From Muribaculaceae bacterium (GTDB taxonomy: Bacteria > Bacteroidota > Bacteroidia > Bacteroidales > Muribaculaceae): DNA of 64,000 nt. A program made the translations under genes and the position numbers. Below, in pieces: positions 1-8,800 of this stretch. Where the stretch lies: contig JAFLTS010000011.1 of the NCBI GenBank assembly GCA_022509185.1, positions 16,838 through 80,837 of the forward strand. The letters run 5' to 3'. The notes beneath the pieces were generated by a model. That model was not told the DNA's origin. It saw nothing but the letters and a program-made list of their open reading frames with translations, and did not search any database. Every line of letters starts with the position of its first letter. The stretch's first letter is position 1.

Positions 1-115
1 AGAGTTCTCTTTCAATTTGGGTATAGTCTAGAACATAATAATAATTATCCTTCTGATTATAAATTTTTAGAAATATGCATATTATCTTTAAATAATCAGA
101 CCGTAACAAGAAAAT

Positions 116-138
116 GAAGGAGGACTCGCTCCTCCTTC
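116..138 (-). terminator. Hairpin terminator of the 0.2-2.7 kb minus-strand gene group
   Basis: A perfect 9-bp inverted repeat (GAAGGAGGA / TCCTCCTTC) with a 5-nt loop lies 58 nt beyond the stop of the flavodoxin-like gene. Read on the minus strand it is followed by a T-rich run, as expected of a rho-independent terminator. The rest of positions 1-196 shows nothing else I can identify. Confidence 0.75.
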
Positions 139-196
139 TAAGAATTTGTACGTTTCAAAAATCAGTACAATTCTTATGCATCTTTTCTTGTCTTGT

Positions 197-877
197 TTAA
201 AAATTTTTACGTTTTTTGGCTTCTTCTACAAGTCGTTTACCCAATTCTTTTGCTCTGTTAAGGTCTTCAGGAAAATGTTTATCCCTATATTCTCTTTTCA
301 CTTCTTCCGGCACATAGTCAAATGCCATCTGGGAGTAATCATCAAATTGATATGTAAAATTGATATATAAGGCTTCTCCAAATCCATAAATATGTTTACA
401 ATTTTCAACTGAAGTACCTAAAAGAATAGCATAATGTCCAGGGATCATATATTCTTCAGGGGCGTTCATCGTGAAAATACAAGCTGTATTTTTAGGGTTT
501 ACCAAAGGAGTATTTTTTATATACGAGAATTTCGGAAAAAGAAATCTCTCTAGGAAAGCCCTGAATTCTCCTGTAGGATATCCAAAATAATTGGGACTTC
601 CCACTATCACGACATTAGCCTCTCTTGCCTTGTCAAGATAAGGCCAGGTATCATCCTTTATACAACATACTGGATCAATTTTTGAGAAACCCTTTTTTTG
701 ACAACGGAAACAGCTGTAACAACCTTTTAGATTCTTAATAGAATAAAGGTTTATAAGGTCTGCTTCAGCACCCGCTTCTTTAGCTCCCTCCATTGCAGCT
801 TTTAAAGCCTTTCCTGTGTTATGGTTGGGTCGTGGAGAACCATTCACTAAAAGCACTTTGATTTTCTTTTCTTCCAT
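197..877 (-). CDS. Flavodoxin-like NAD(P)H-dependent FMN oxidoreductase
   Basis: Cytosolic flavoprotein of the NADPH-dependent FMN reductase / iron-sulfur flavoprotein type. Residues 12-25 form the phosphate-binding loop (VNGSPRPNHNTG) and residues 92-102 (GSPNYFGYPTG) the second FMN-binding loop. Three cysteines at 53, 56 and 59 plus a CC pair at 71-72 resemble the cysteine cluster of iron-sulfur flavoproteins, so an Fe-S site is possible. An ATG 45 nt upstream exists but overlaps the preceding gene; the ATG at 877 sits 10 nt after that gene's stop and starts right before the typical KIKVLLVNGSPR strand, so I chose it. It is last in a co-directional group with the hydrolase and the radical SAM gene. 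Substrate unknown. Confidence 0.85.
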   Translation of the reverse strand: MEEKKIKVLLVNGSPRPNHNTGKALKAAMEGAKEAGAEADLINLYSIKNLKGCYSCFRCQKKGFSKIDPVCCIKDDTWPYLDKAREANVVIVGSPNYFGYPTGEFRAFLERFLFPKFSYIKNTPLVNPKNTACIFTMNAPEEYMIPGHYAILLGTSVENCKHIYGFGEALYINFTYQFDDYSQMAFDYVPEEVKREYRDKHFPEDLNRAKELGKRLVEEAKKRKNF

Positions 878-887
878 AATATATGTT

Positions 888-1778
888 TTAAAATTCAAAT
901 TCTTCATAGACTGTATTTCCAAGCCTATCCTCTATCCAAATCAGAATATCGCCTGCTATCATGTGCCCTTTGATATCTGCCATAAGGAAATGACTGACTC
1001 CGGCATAAATAAAGAGACTCTTGTCTTTTGCAATAGTCTGTTCATAGAATTCTATAGCGTCTTTTGGGGAAACTGAATCATCACCGTTTCCATTTAGTAT
1101 CATTACTGAATTACAGAATGTATCGCGATGGGTTTTTAGATATGCAATTCCCTCTTTGAAAGCATTGAGAATAGAGGGGTAAATTTCAGTCAAAGTACTG
1201 GTGTCTCCCGGTTTAGAAAATTCTTTCATAGTTTTCCATTCCGGAAGATGGAGAGTTCCATATGCCGCATCAATGGTATTTATTCTAGTGTCGGGAGCTT
1301 CAGGACGTGGCAGATATCCGAAATTGGTAAGATTGTATCGTAAAACACCTGCAGCCAGAACAATACCCCTTACAGCATCCGGATATTTTGTACCGAACAA
1401 TGCAGCGACATGGCCTCCCATGCTATGTCCTAATACAAATACTTTCACTCCCGGATTTTCCTTTTTTGCAAGCTCTACAATCACCTTTAGGTCATCCACC
1501 ATTTCCCAATAGCTTTTTAAATATCCTCGTTTACCTTCAGACTTGCCATGCCCCCTGGCATCATATCTGTAAATTCCGATATTGGCTTGAATGAATGGTT
1601 TTACGAAATCATCATAAAGCGTAAGATTATTTGCAAGCCCATGGAGAATTATAAGTAAAGCTTTGGGGGAATCACTGATAAACTGACGTACAAGATTAAG
1701 TTTCAATCCATCCCAGCTCTCTACCATCTCATCATTATAATAAACTCCGTTATTATTTTCAAATTTTGATAAGTCCAT
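888..1778 (-). CDS. Alpha/beta hydrolase, lysophospholipase / monoacylglycerol lipase-like
   Basis: A 296-residue serine hydrolase of the Hydrolase_4 (S33-like) family. The nucleophile elbow GHSMGG places Ser119; the oxyanion motif HGLANN is at 46-51; the acid is Asp233 or Asp234 in NGNGDDSVSP and the base is His263 in GVSHF. The pattern DARGHGKSEG at 73-82 is typical of monoacylglycerol lipase and lysophospholipase L2 homologues. No signal peptide is visible, so it probably acts in the cytosol. It lies between a radical SAM gene and a flavodoxin-like gene on the same strand with gaps of 27 and 10 nt, which suggests one transcript. The lipid or ester substrate cannot be read from the sequence. 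Confidence 0.88.
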   Translation of the reverse strand: MDLSKFENNNGVYYNDEMVESWDGLKLNLVRQFISDSPKALLIILHGLANNLTLYDDFVKPFIQANIGIYRYDARGHGKSEGKRGYLKSYWEMVDDLKVIVELAKKENPGVKVFVLGHSMGGHVAALFGTKYPDAVRGIVLAAGVLRYNLTNFGYLPRPEAPDTRINTIDAAYGTLHLPEWKTMKEFSKPGDTSTLTEIYPSILNAFKEGIAYLKTHRDTFCNSVMILNGNGDDSVSPKDAIEFYEQTIAKDKSLFIYAGVSHFLMADIKGHMIAGDILIWIEDRLGNTVYEEFEF

Positions 1779-1805
1779 AGTATTATATTATTATTCTTAT
1801 ACAAT

Positions 1806-2684
1806 TTATAAAGTCCTTTTATTTGCCCTAAAGCCTGAGAGTTCATTCATATCGAAATTATCTATCCCATATTGTAGGTTTTCAAGAATTTGTTTTTTCC
1901 TGGATAAAAAATTCGGTCCTGAAAGATTCATTGAAGATGTATGATGTGTAATAAAATAGGAATCTATGTTCAGGTTTTCTATGAAAGTTTTCAATTCCTC
2001 CATCATTTCTTTCTCCGTCAAAGGTGTGAATTCACCACGTTGAGCTTCCTCCAGTAAAGGAGTTCCGGGGAAAAGCGTCAGTCCTCCTGTTCCAACAAGT
2101 ATAGGATGGGTCTGATTGAAAATCCTTGCTGAATTTACCGCATGTTGATGGCTTAGTTCTTTTCCTCCTGCACCATTGAGGAAAGTTATCCAATATTTTA
2201 TGCCAGCCTCATCAAGTTTCTTTGTCTGTTCAATAATATCTTGAGAAGTGTACCCTTTGTTTATCCTTTTTAGTGTTTCATCATCTCCGCTTTCAACACC
2301 TAATGAAATTTCGTTCAAACCTAGTTCCTTGAGTTCCCGAAGCTGTTCCACGGTTTTGTCTTTTAGGTCAGAAACCCGGGTCTGAGTATAGATATGTTCC
2401 AGATGAGGAAGATATTTCCTAATTAATTCCAATATCGTTTTCATCTTGTTGAAACTCATAGCCAATGGATTCGCACTCAATAATTGCAATGTCTTGGCAT
2501 TGGGTTCAACTCTTTTAATTTCCTTTAAATCTTCTTCAATCCATTCTAAAGGTTGAAGTCGAAATGGTACATTTGCATACATAGTGCAGAACTTACACTT
2601 GTTATGTGTACATCCCTGAGTGACCTGAAGTAAGGGAAATGTTGGCCAATAGGGATTTCGGTATAATGGTTCGGTAAAATGCAT
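1806..2684 (-). CDS. Radical SAM protein (Elp3/MiaB-like fold)
   Basis: A 292-residue radical SAM enzyme. The cluster-binding cysteines are Cys25, Cys30 and Cys33, spaced CX4CX2C rather than the common CX3CX2C, within TQGCTHNKCKFCTMY; I checked this against the DNA. LGVESGDDETLKRINKGY near residue 130 matches the conserved SAM-binding region of the Elp3/MiaB superfamily. There is no cobalamin domain or TRAM domain, so tRNA methylthiolation is not supported. It is first in the minus-strand trio and divergent from the AraC regulator, 151 nt away. Reaction unknown; some homologues are annotated only as radical SAM protein. Confidence 0.85.
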   Translation of the reverse strand: MHFTEPLYRNPYWPTFPLLQVTQGCTHNKCKFCTMYANVPFRLQPLEWIEEDLKEIKRVEPNAKTLQLLSANPLAMSFNKMKTILELIRKYLPHLEHIYTQTRVSDLKDKTVEQLRELKELGLNEISLGVESGDDETLKRINKGYTSQDIIEQTKKLDEAGIKYWITFLNGAGGKELSHQHAVNSARIFNQTHPILVGTGGLTLFPGTPLLEEAQRGEFTPLTEKEMMEELKTFIENLNIDSYFITHHTSSMNLSGPNFLSRKKQILENLQYGIDNFDMNELSGFRANKRTL

Positions 2685-2835
2685 AATCTATTGTTATATT
2701 GTTTGATTCATCAACAAATTAAGTTTCATAATTGTTGAAAAACCCAAGAAATATTTTTTATCCAAAACAAAACACTGATTTCTAATGTTAAATTTTAAAA
2801 TTTAAATAATTTCTTGTTTTGTTAATCATTTATTT

Positions 2836-3717
2836 ATGTATCAGATTAAAGACTTTTATTCGAATTTCTTGAAAAGAAATTTAAATAATTTTCCCGGAAT
2901 AGTTGCGGAGAAGATAAACTTCAATGATGCTGCATGGCTTGAGGATTACAAGGAAACTTTCTCTTTTTATGCATTTACTTTTGTCATTACAGGAAAGATT
3001 AAAATAAATTATGACGGAGAAACTTTAGAGCTTGGCAGAAATTCTTTCCATCTTTATCTTCCCGGTTCCGAATTTTCAGTTGTAGAGGTTTCAAATGATT
3101 ATATGGCTATATGTATTATTGCTGATGAAAGTTATATCCTAGATTTGCCCTGTATGGAAAAATTGCTTGTTATTACATATTCTCCAAATCTTCTTAAATC
3201 AAAAGGTCATATTAAGTTGAATGAAAAACCTTCAAGAAGAATTAACTGCTTATTTTCACTTATAGAAGATTATACCCAGTCACTCAATAAATATAAAGGT
3301 GAATGTATTAATGATATCTTTTCCGCTTTGATATATGATTTTTCCAACATTCTTGAAATAAATAATAACAATAGAATTGTAACTGAAAATTTAGAATGGA
3401 TTTTCTTAAAGTTTTTCCAATTACTAAAGGAAAATTTTTTATCTCAGCATGAAATCAGACATTATTCCGATAAATTGGGAATTACACCTGAATATCTGTC
3501 AAGAATTGTCAAAAAGATTTCAGGAAAGACAGTGATACATTTTCTTAACAGGATGTTAGTTACCGAGGCATCCCGGCAACTTCTTCATTCAGATATGTCA
3601 ATGGAAGAACTTTCTGAACATTTAAATTTTGCTTCTTCTGCCAGCCTTTCAAAATTCTTTAAGAAACACAAAGGCATTTCACCTTTAAAATATAGACAAA
3701 CTCATATTTATAAGTAA
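2836..3717 (+). CDS. AraC-family transcriptional regulator
   Basis: A 293-residue regulator with an N-terminal cupin-like sensor region (about 1-150) and a C-terminal double helix-turn-helix of the AraC/XylS type (about 195-293). The end of the protein carries the family signature MSMEELSEHLNFASSASLSKFF and the terminal FKKHKGISPLKYR. It is transcribed away from the radical SAM/hydrolase/oxidoreductase genes across a 151-bp AT-rich spacer, the usual position of a local regulator. Its ligand is unknown. A possible 79-codon reading frame at 3731-3970 downstream is not supported because it runs into the opposite-strand response regulator. Confidence 0.88.
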   Translation: MYQIKDFYSNFLKRNLNNFPGIVAEKINFNDAAWLEDYKETFSFYAFTFVITGKIKINYDGETLELGRNSFHLYLPGSEFSVVEVSNDYMAICIIADESYILDLPCMEKLLVITYSPNLLKSKGHIKLNEKPSRRINCLFSLIEDYTQSLNKYKGECINDIFSALIYDFSNILEINNNNRIVTENLEWIFLKFFQLLKENFLSQHEIRHYSDKLGITPEYLSRIVKKISGKTVIHFLNRMLVTEASRQLLHSDMSMEELSEHLNFASSASLSKFFKKHKGISPLKYRQTHIYK

Positions 3718-3844
3718 GAGAAATAAACCTTTGAACCACATTTCTCATCTCCCTAATGAAAAATTCATTTCTCGTAAAATATTGCAATTTCAAGAAAAAT
3801 ATATAAGGCGGCATGGTTTATCCTTAATGGCTTATGAAAAAATT

Positions 3845-4576
3845 CTAAGACAAAGGCATATGATTCTTCAGATAGTCCTCGAAGGATTTTTTATATTGGT
3901 CGGTAACTTTTATAACTGTATCTCCGATATACACACAAAGATTTCTATCAATTGTTCTGATTTTCGGTAAAGCTATAATATGGCTCCGGCTTATCCTTAG
4001 AAAGTTTGAGGAAGATAAAAGTTCCTCCACATTTTTCATGGTGGCATGAGTGACTAAAGACTTATTTCCGTCCATTACAAATTTTACATAATCTTTCATA
4101 CCTTCAACAAAGATTATTTTTTCAGGTTCTATTTTGTGTATTTCACCGTTAGAACGTAAATAAATTTCCTTATTTTTCTTTTGTCTATTTGTATTTATTG
4201 CATCAATCCTTTCAAGTAATAGCCTTTCCTTAACTTTCTCACATGCCCTTAAAACTTTATCAAAACGTATCGGTTTCAAAAGAAAATCAACAGCAGAGAC
4301 TTCATAGCTTTCAAGTGCATATTCTTTGAACGCTGTAGTAAAAATTATCTTTACTGAATCAGGTAATAACCGGGCAAATTCCATTCCATCCATGTCAGGC
4401 ATCTGAATGTCAAGAAAGATAAAATCCACAGGATGTTCTTTGACCCATGCTATAGCCTCTACGGAATCTGTAAAAGTGGAAGAATGTTCTATATAATCAA
4501 TTCTTTTTATAAAACTTTCCAATAATTGTCCGGCTAAAGGTTCATCATCTATAATCGCACAAGTCAATTTCATCAT
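3845..4576 (-). CDS. LytTR-family response regulator
   Basis: A 243-residue response regulator. The receiver domain (about 4-125) has acidic residues Asp10-Asp11, phospho-acceptor Asp56 in FLDIQMPD and the conserved switch and lysine motifs IIFTTAF and FLLKPI. The LytTR DNA-binding domain follows at about 138-240 (HKIEPEKIIFVEGMKDYVK). The start codon overlaps the stop of the kinase gene by 4 nt (ATGATG), so the two are translationally coupled. Together with the upstream outer-membrane gene it forms a three-gene group. The likely targets include its own operon, but no binding site was identified. Confidence 0.93.
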   Translation of the reverse strand: MMKLTCAIIDDEPLAGQLLESFIKRIDYIEHSSTFTDSVEAIAWVKEHPVDFIFLDIQMPDMDGMEFARLLPDSVKIIFTTAFKEYALESYEVSAVDFLLKPIRFDKVLRACEKVKERLLLERIDAINTNRQKKNKEIYLRSNGEIHKIEPEKIIFVEGMKDYVKFVMDGNKSLVTHATMKNVEELLSSSNFLRISRSHIIALPKIRTIDRNLCVYIGDTVIKVTDQYKKSFEDYLKNHMPLS

Positions 4577-5595
4577 AATTTTATTTTTATATTGATTTTA
4601 AAAACATCTTTATCTTCATTCTGATTCCATTTAAATCTATCAGGATAAAGAAGTTCAAGTCTTCTCTTCATATTTACCAATCCTATACCGCTTCCGCTAT
4701 GATCGGAATTTCCTTTTGCATGATTCGTATTAATACATTCAAAGTTTAATATTTCTTCTTTCTCCTGTAAGGAGATAGATATTTCAGAAGGAAGGTTTGA
4801 GCTAACTCCATGTTTAAATGCATTTTCTATTAGACTTATCAAAAGTAAGGGGGCTATTTGAACAGATCCCGAATCGATTTCAAAATTACTATGGACCAGG
4901 GTCTTATTATTACATCTCAGTTTCATTAGAGAGATATAGTCTTTCATAAATTCAACTTCCTTGACTAAGGGAACAAATTGTTTAGAAGTTTCATACATAG
5001 CATACCTTAATAGGTCACTGAGCCGGCTTAAACAATCCTGTGCCCGATCGGAATCAATATTTATTAAAGCACTAATATTATTCAGGGTATTAAAAAGAAA
5101 GTGAGGATTAATCTGATTTTTGAGCCATAATAATTCATCCTCGGTATGTCGTCTTTTTTCTTCAAGAATCTGTTCTCTCAAAATTTGATTGCGTAATGAA
5201 TTACGAAGTGCCAAGGCAAGTGCTGAAGAACCCACCACAAACATTAATGTAATAAAACAAGTGGATGCAAATATAAAAATATTTTCAGATGGTGAAGATA
5301 CAACTTTCGAAAATGTAATGAAGGCTTGTAGGAGTATTAAGAAATAAAGTATAAGATTTAATAAAAAATAGATAAATCTTTTTTTTCTATAATAAAAATA
5401 AGGTACAAACCACCAGTAGTTCAACATGAAAATAACAAAACTGATTGTCATCGCAGGTACGATACTTATCAATGCTCTTATAGATTCATCGAAATTTCTC
5501 GTAAAAGCATATATCATGAATGGCAGAAGAAGCAATATGCCTACTACTACCATTGTCTGCAATAATCCTGTAATTATGGGTTTAGGTATTCTCAT
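4573..5595 (-). CDS. LytS/YehU-type sensor histidine kinase
   Basis: A 340-residue membrane kinase of the His_kinase/HATPase_c class common in Bacteroidota. Four hydrophobic segments lie at about 10-30, 42-65, 74-97 and 106-130, followed by a linker and the phospho-acceptor motif NPHFLFNTLNN with His165. The ATP-binding N box SLIENAFKHG lies near 260-270 and a G box GSGIGLVNMKRR near 305-316. No large periplasmic domain is present, so sensing is likely through the membrane segments. The gene ends inside the response regulator start codon. Intergenic distance to the preceding outer-membrane protein gene is about 80 nt. Confidence 0.92.
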   Translation of the reverse strand: MRIPKPIITGLLQTMVVVGILLLLPFMIYAFTRNFDESIRALISIVPAMTISFVIFMLNYWWFVPYFYYRKKRFIYFLLNLILYFLILLQAFITFSKVVSSPSENIFIFASTCFITLMFVVGSSALALALRNSLRNQILREQILEEKRRHTEDELLWLKNQINPHFLFNTLNNISALINIDSDRAQDCLSRLSDLLRYAMYETSKQFVPLVKEVEFMKDYISLMKLRCNNKTLVHSNFEIDSGSVQIAPLLLISLIENAFKHGVSSNLPSEISISLQEKEEILNFECINTNHAKGNSDHSGSGIGLVNMKRRLELLYPDRFKWNQNEDKDVFKINIKIKL

Positions 5596-5675
5596 GAATT
5601 TTAATTGAACACAAATTTAAAGAATCAATTGTAACTCCAGATAATATTTAGAGTTACAACTGATTCTTATTGAAT

Positions 5676-8156
5676 TTATCTATTAGGGGAACCGTTAGTA
5701 TCAGAATTGGAAATAGATTCCATTTGTGATTTTGTGTCTATGAAATCATTCTCTATATGACTACTTTTAACTTCCTTAACTCGGGCTGTACTTCCGAATT
5801 TAAATGTTATCCCAAGATTCACTGCAAGCATTGGAACTTTGATTGTAGTTTTATTAGAGAAAGAAGGTGTCTCTACAAAATTTTCTATCATCATCTTTCC
5901 TCCTTTAGAAAGTCCCGTATTAAACCCTAAACTTAAACTTAGTTTATCCTTTATAAATGATTTAGAGAAATTTACTGCCAACATCTTGAATCCGGAATTC
6001 CATCCTTGAAGACTCTTATTCTTAGTTGACATAATCATGAATACATTTCCGTTAATACCCATTGGAAATTGCTGTTGAATTCCCAGCATGAAATTACCTT
6101 GAAACCCATGGTTAGAAGCCATAAGTTCTTTAGATTTAAGATCAACATAACTTCCTCCACCATTGAACATTATACTCGTTTTTTTGCCTATTCTCCAGTT
6201 TAAGAAAGCATTTAAGGATATCAGGTTCTTCTTGACTATATTTCCATAGGTAGTATTCAAAATCCCATCCTCTAGGAAACTATACTGTTCTATTCCATTG
6301 CCCGTAAAAGAATTGCTCAATGTAGCGTTAAGAGAAATCTGGGATGTGAAAAGGTTATATACTAAACTTACATTTTGTGTTTTTTCAATATCAAGGTCAG
6401 GATTACCATAGGTTATCTGAGTGGGATCAGCTTGATTGACATAAGGATTAAGATACGATATGCCTGGTCTTGAAATTCTCATATTGTAATTTAATCCAAT
6501 ATTAGAATTATGAGTTAAATTAAAACCTATACTTCCGGAGGGAACTAAGTTCCCATAATTGTCGGAATATCCTTGTATGTTAGAGTTCCGGTAGCTAATA
6601 GATTGCCAAGTATATTCATACCGTAATCCGGCCTTAAGATTGAATAAAGAATTGTTATATGCATATTCGGCATAAGCTGCGCCAATCTTATTATCATTCT
6701 TGTAATCCAAGCTCCCTTGTCCATCGTATATATCATTTAAATAATAACTGTTATCAGCTTTGGCATTCCTGAAAGTTCCTTTTAATCCTATAGATATTTT
6801 GTTGTTTTTGAATTTTGAAGAAAAATCCGCAAGAATTATTTGTTCAGTAGTTTTTAATTTAGAATCGCTTCTTCTGTCATCTATTTTTAAATCTGTCGGG
6901 AATTCTACTGTAAAATCGTTAGTGACTAGGGAATTTTGTTTTTCAGATGAAATCTGATATGTAACATTCAGTTGATGATTTCTTTCCGATCCAAACTCTC
7001 GACTTATATTCAAGCTTCCGTTTAATCCCTGTCTTCCTCCTTTATTTTTGCTCCATTCCGAATATTTGAAGAGATCTAAAGTCTCATCATGAATTAATGT
7101 ATTTATACTGCCATTATAATTATTAGAGAATTTGTTTAATGAAAACGATGCACCAATTGTTGTAAGTGAATCAACATCGTAATTCAGACTAATGTTACCT
7201 AGAGTGAAAGGAAGTTTGGGTTTGGATGAGGCAACTGATTCTGTTATTAAAGACCCTTCAGTTCTTTCAGTTATCATTTCCGAAGAACCCATTACTGAAT
7301 AATTTTCTATAAGGTTCAGGCTGGCTGATAATTTCCCTATCTGTCCGTTTGCATATATATTTCCTCCTATTCCACGATTGCCTCCTCTTATATTTACAGA
7401 CACATTATATGCTTTAGTATCTGAAGTGGAATTACCATTCATCTTATTCATTACAAGATTTAATACTCCTCCCACACCCTCTGCATCATACTTGGCTCCA
7501 GGATTAGTTACTACCTCTATCTTTTGGACACTTGAAGCCGGCATGGCTTTAAATATCTGACTTGGATTACCTGAAAAAAGAAGGCTGGGTTTACCATCTA
7601 CATACACTTGAAAATTTGAGGATCCATTAACCGAGATATTATCTTCCCCATCTACAGTAACCATGGGGACCTTACGCAACATTTCCAAAAGACTATAAGT
7701 TTTGGAATCATTGTCTGAAGAAACGTTGTAAGTCATTTCATCGGTTTTCATCTCTACTAAAGGACGTTGTGCTATTACAGTAATTTCCCCCAGATTTTTT
7801 ACATCTTCCTTCATTTCTATATCACCCAAATCTATTTTTGCTTCTTTACGAGTATCGATATCACGAAATACGGGTTCCTTTCCTATAGCTGAGAACTCTA
7901 AAATAAAATGGTCATCTTTTTCAATATTAATAAAAAATTCACCATTTTCATCTGTTATAAAGGTATAATCCGGCTTTGGAGGTTCAGACATTTGAGCCTG
8001 TGTCAAAGGAGTAGTCGGCACAGAATAAATTCTTATAGTGGCATAGGGTTCTCCTTCATTGAAGGTGGGATTGAATAAGCGGCCCTTTATTTCAGCTGAT
8101 TGTATTTGGAGAAAACTGAAAATAAAAATGTTAAGGAAAAATATCTTTGATTTCAT
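5676..8156 (-). CDS. Outer-membrane beta-barrel protein (TonB-dependent-receptor-like, OMP_b-brl_3 type)
   Basis: An 826-residue outer-membrane protein with a signal peptide (about 1-20), an N-terminal carboxypeptidase-regulatory-like domain (about 22-110), a plug-like domain (about 125-235, with the motif VVTNPGAKYDAEGVGGVLNL) and a long C-terminal beta-barrel. This layout fits the outer membrane beta-barrel family found throughout Bacteroidota, usually unassigned to substrate and without a SusD partner, as here. The last 30 residues are polar and extend past the barrel. It precedes a LytS-type kinase and LytTR regulator on the same strand, so it may report on or be controlled by that pair. 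The transported substrate is unknown. Confidence 0.87.
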   Translation of the reverse strand: MKSKIFFLNIFIFSFLQIQSAEIKGRLFNPTFNEGEPYATIRIYSVPTTPLTQAQMSEPPKPDYTFITDENGEFFINIEKDDHFILEFSAIGKEPVFRDIDTRKEAKIDLGDIEMKEDVKNLGEITVIAQRPLVEMKTDEMTYNVSSDNDSKTYSLLEMLRKVPMVTVDGEDNISVNGSSNFQVYVDGKPSLLFSGNPSQIFKAMPASSVQKIEVVTNPGAKYDAEGVGGVLNLVMNKMNGNSTSDTKAYNVSVNIRGGNRGIGGNIYANGQIGKLSASLNLIENYSVMGSSEMITERTEGSLITESVASSKPKLPFTLGNISLNYDVDSLTTIGASFSLNKFSNNYNGSINTLIHDETLDLFKYSEWSKNKGGRQGLNGSLNISREFGSERNHQLNVTYQISSEKQNSLVTNDFTVEFPTDLKIDDRRSDSKLKTTEQIILADFSSKFKNNKISIGLKGTFRNAKADNSYYLNDIYDGQGSLDYKNDNKIGAAYAEYAYNNSLFNLKAGLRYEYTWQSISYRNSNIQGYSDNYGNLVPSGSIGFNLTHNSNIGLNYNMRISRPGISYLNPYVNQADPTQITYGNPDLDIEKTQNVSLVYNLFTSQISLNATLSNSFTGNGIEQYSFLEDGILNTTYGNIVKKNLISLNAFLNWRIGKKTSIMFNGGGSYVDLKSKELMASNHGFQGNFMLGIQQQFPMGINGNVFMIMSTKNKSLQGWNSGFKMLAVNFSKSFIKDKLSLSLGFNTGLSKGGKMMIENFVETPSFSNKTTIKVPMLAVNLGITFKFGSTARVKEVKSSHIENDFIDTKSQMESISNSDTNGSPNR

Positions 8157-8306
8157 TATAATAAATTTATTTCTGGTGCAAAATAAAATCTTTAAATAAG
8201 GATAAAAAAGAATTTTTCGACCAAATCCTATAGTTCTTTCGACGAAAAATAAAAGTCATCTACAAATTAAAGTAAACCCATTATCGAATTGACTGCTTAA
8301 ATTCAA

Positions 8307-8344
8307 ATAATGGCCCCGAAAGCTAACGCTTTCGGGGCCATTAT
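8307..8344. terminator. Strong hairpin between thioredoxin and outer-membrane protein genes
   Basis: A perfect 17-bp stem (core GGCCCCGAAAGC) with a 4-nt loop TAAC. It lies about 45 nt past the thioredoxin stop on the minus strand. It is GC-rich in an AT-rich background and is the most stable hairpin in this region. The rest of 8157-8387 is AT-rich and probably holds the promoter of the outer-membrane gene. Confidence 0.8.
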
Positions 8345-8387
8345 AAACATTCAATAAATTAGTTTTTTATATTATTTAAATCAATAA

Positions 8388-8681
8388 TTATTCAAAACTC
8401 TTAACAGTTTTATAAAGTTCTTCTCCCGGCATTTCTCCGGCCTGACGCCAAACTTCTTCTCCATCTTTATAAAGAATAAAAGTTGGTGTCCCTTCTACTC
8501 CTTGTTCCTGAGTCAATTCCGGATTCTTATCAATGTCGATCTGAACTACTTCAGCCGAATTTCCAAGTTTCTCACGAACAGCCTCCACTACAGGCATCAT
8601 TCTTTGGCAATGAGGACACCAGGTTGCAAAAAATTCTACTAAAACTAACTTTTTGCTATTAATAACTTCTTCGTAATTCAT
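8388..8681 (-). CDS. Thioredoxin-fold protein with CPHC active site
   Basis: A 97-residue single-domain thioredoxin. The redox site is WCPHC (Cys22 and Cys25), where most thioredoxins have WCGPC; the CPHC dipeptide is typical of the oxidising DsbA group and would raise the redox potential. The cis-proline motif GTPTF is present near 65. There is no signal peptide, so it acts in the cytosol. It lies 119 nt downstream of acr3 on the same strand and may be the last gene of the arsenic operon or have its own promoter. Thiol proteins are commonly linked to arsenic detoxification, but a general redox role is equally possible. Confidence 0.88.
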   Translation of the reverse strand: MNYEEVINSKKLVLVEFFATWCPHCQRMMPVVEAVREKLGNSAEVVQIDIDKNPELTQEQGVEGTPTFILYKDGEEVWRQAGEMPGEELYKTVKSFE

Positions 8682-8800
8682 AATTTTAATTTTTTATAAT
8701 CATTGCAAACAATATCGTCTGCTAAATTATTAACAACTTTATATTCAATTAGTTCATCACAATTTTTTTGTATAACTAATATATAAAAAAGGTTACCCAA

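Noticed and set aside
3731..3970. 79-codon frame after the AraC gene
   Set aside because: It starts with TTG and runs into the response regulator on the other strand; the peptide looks random.
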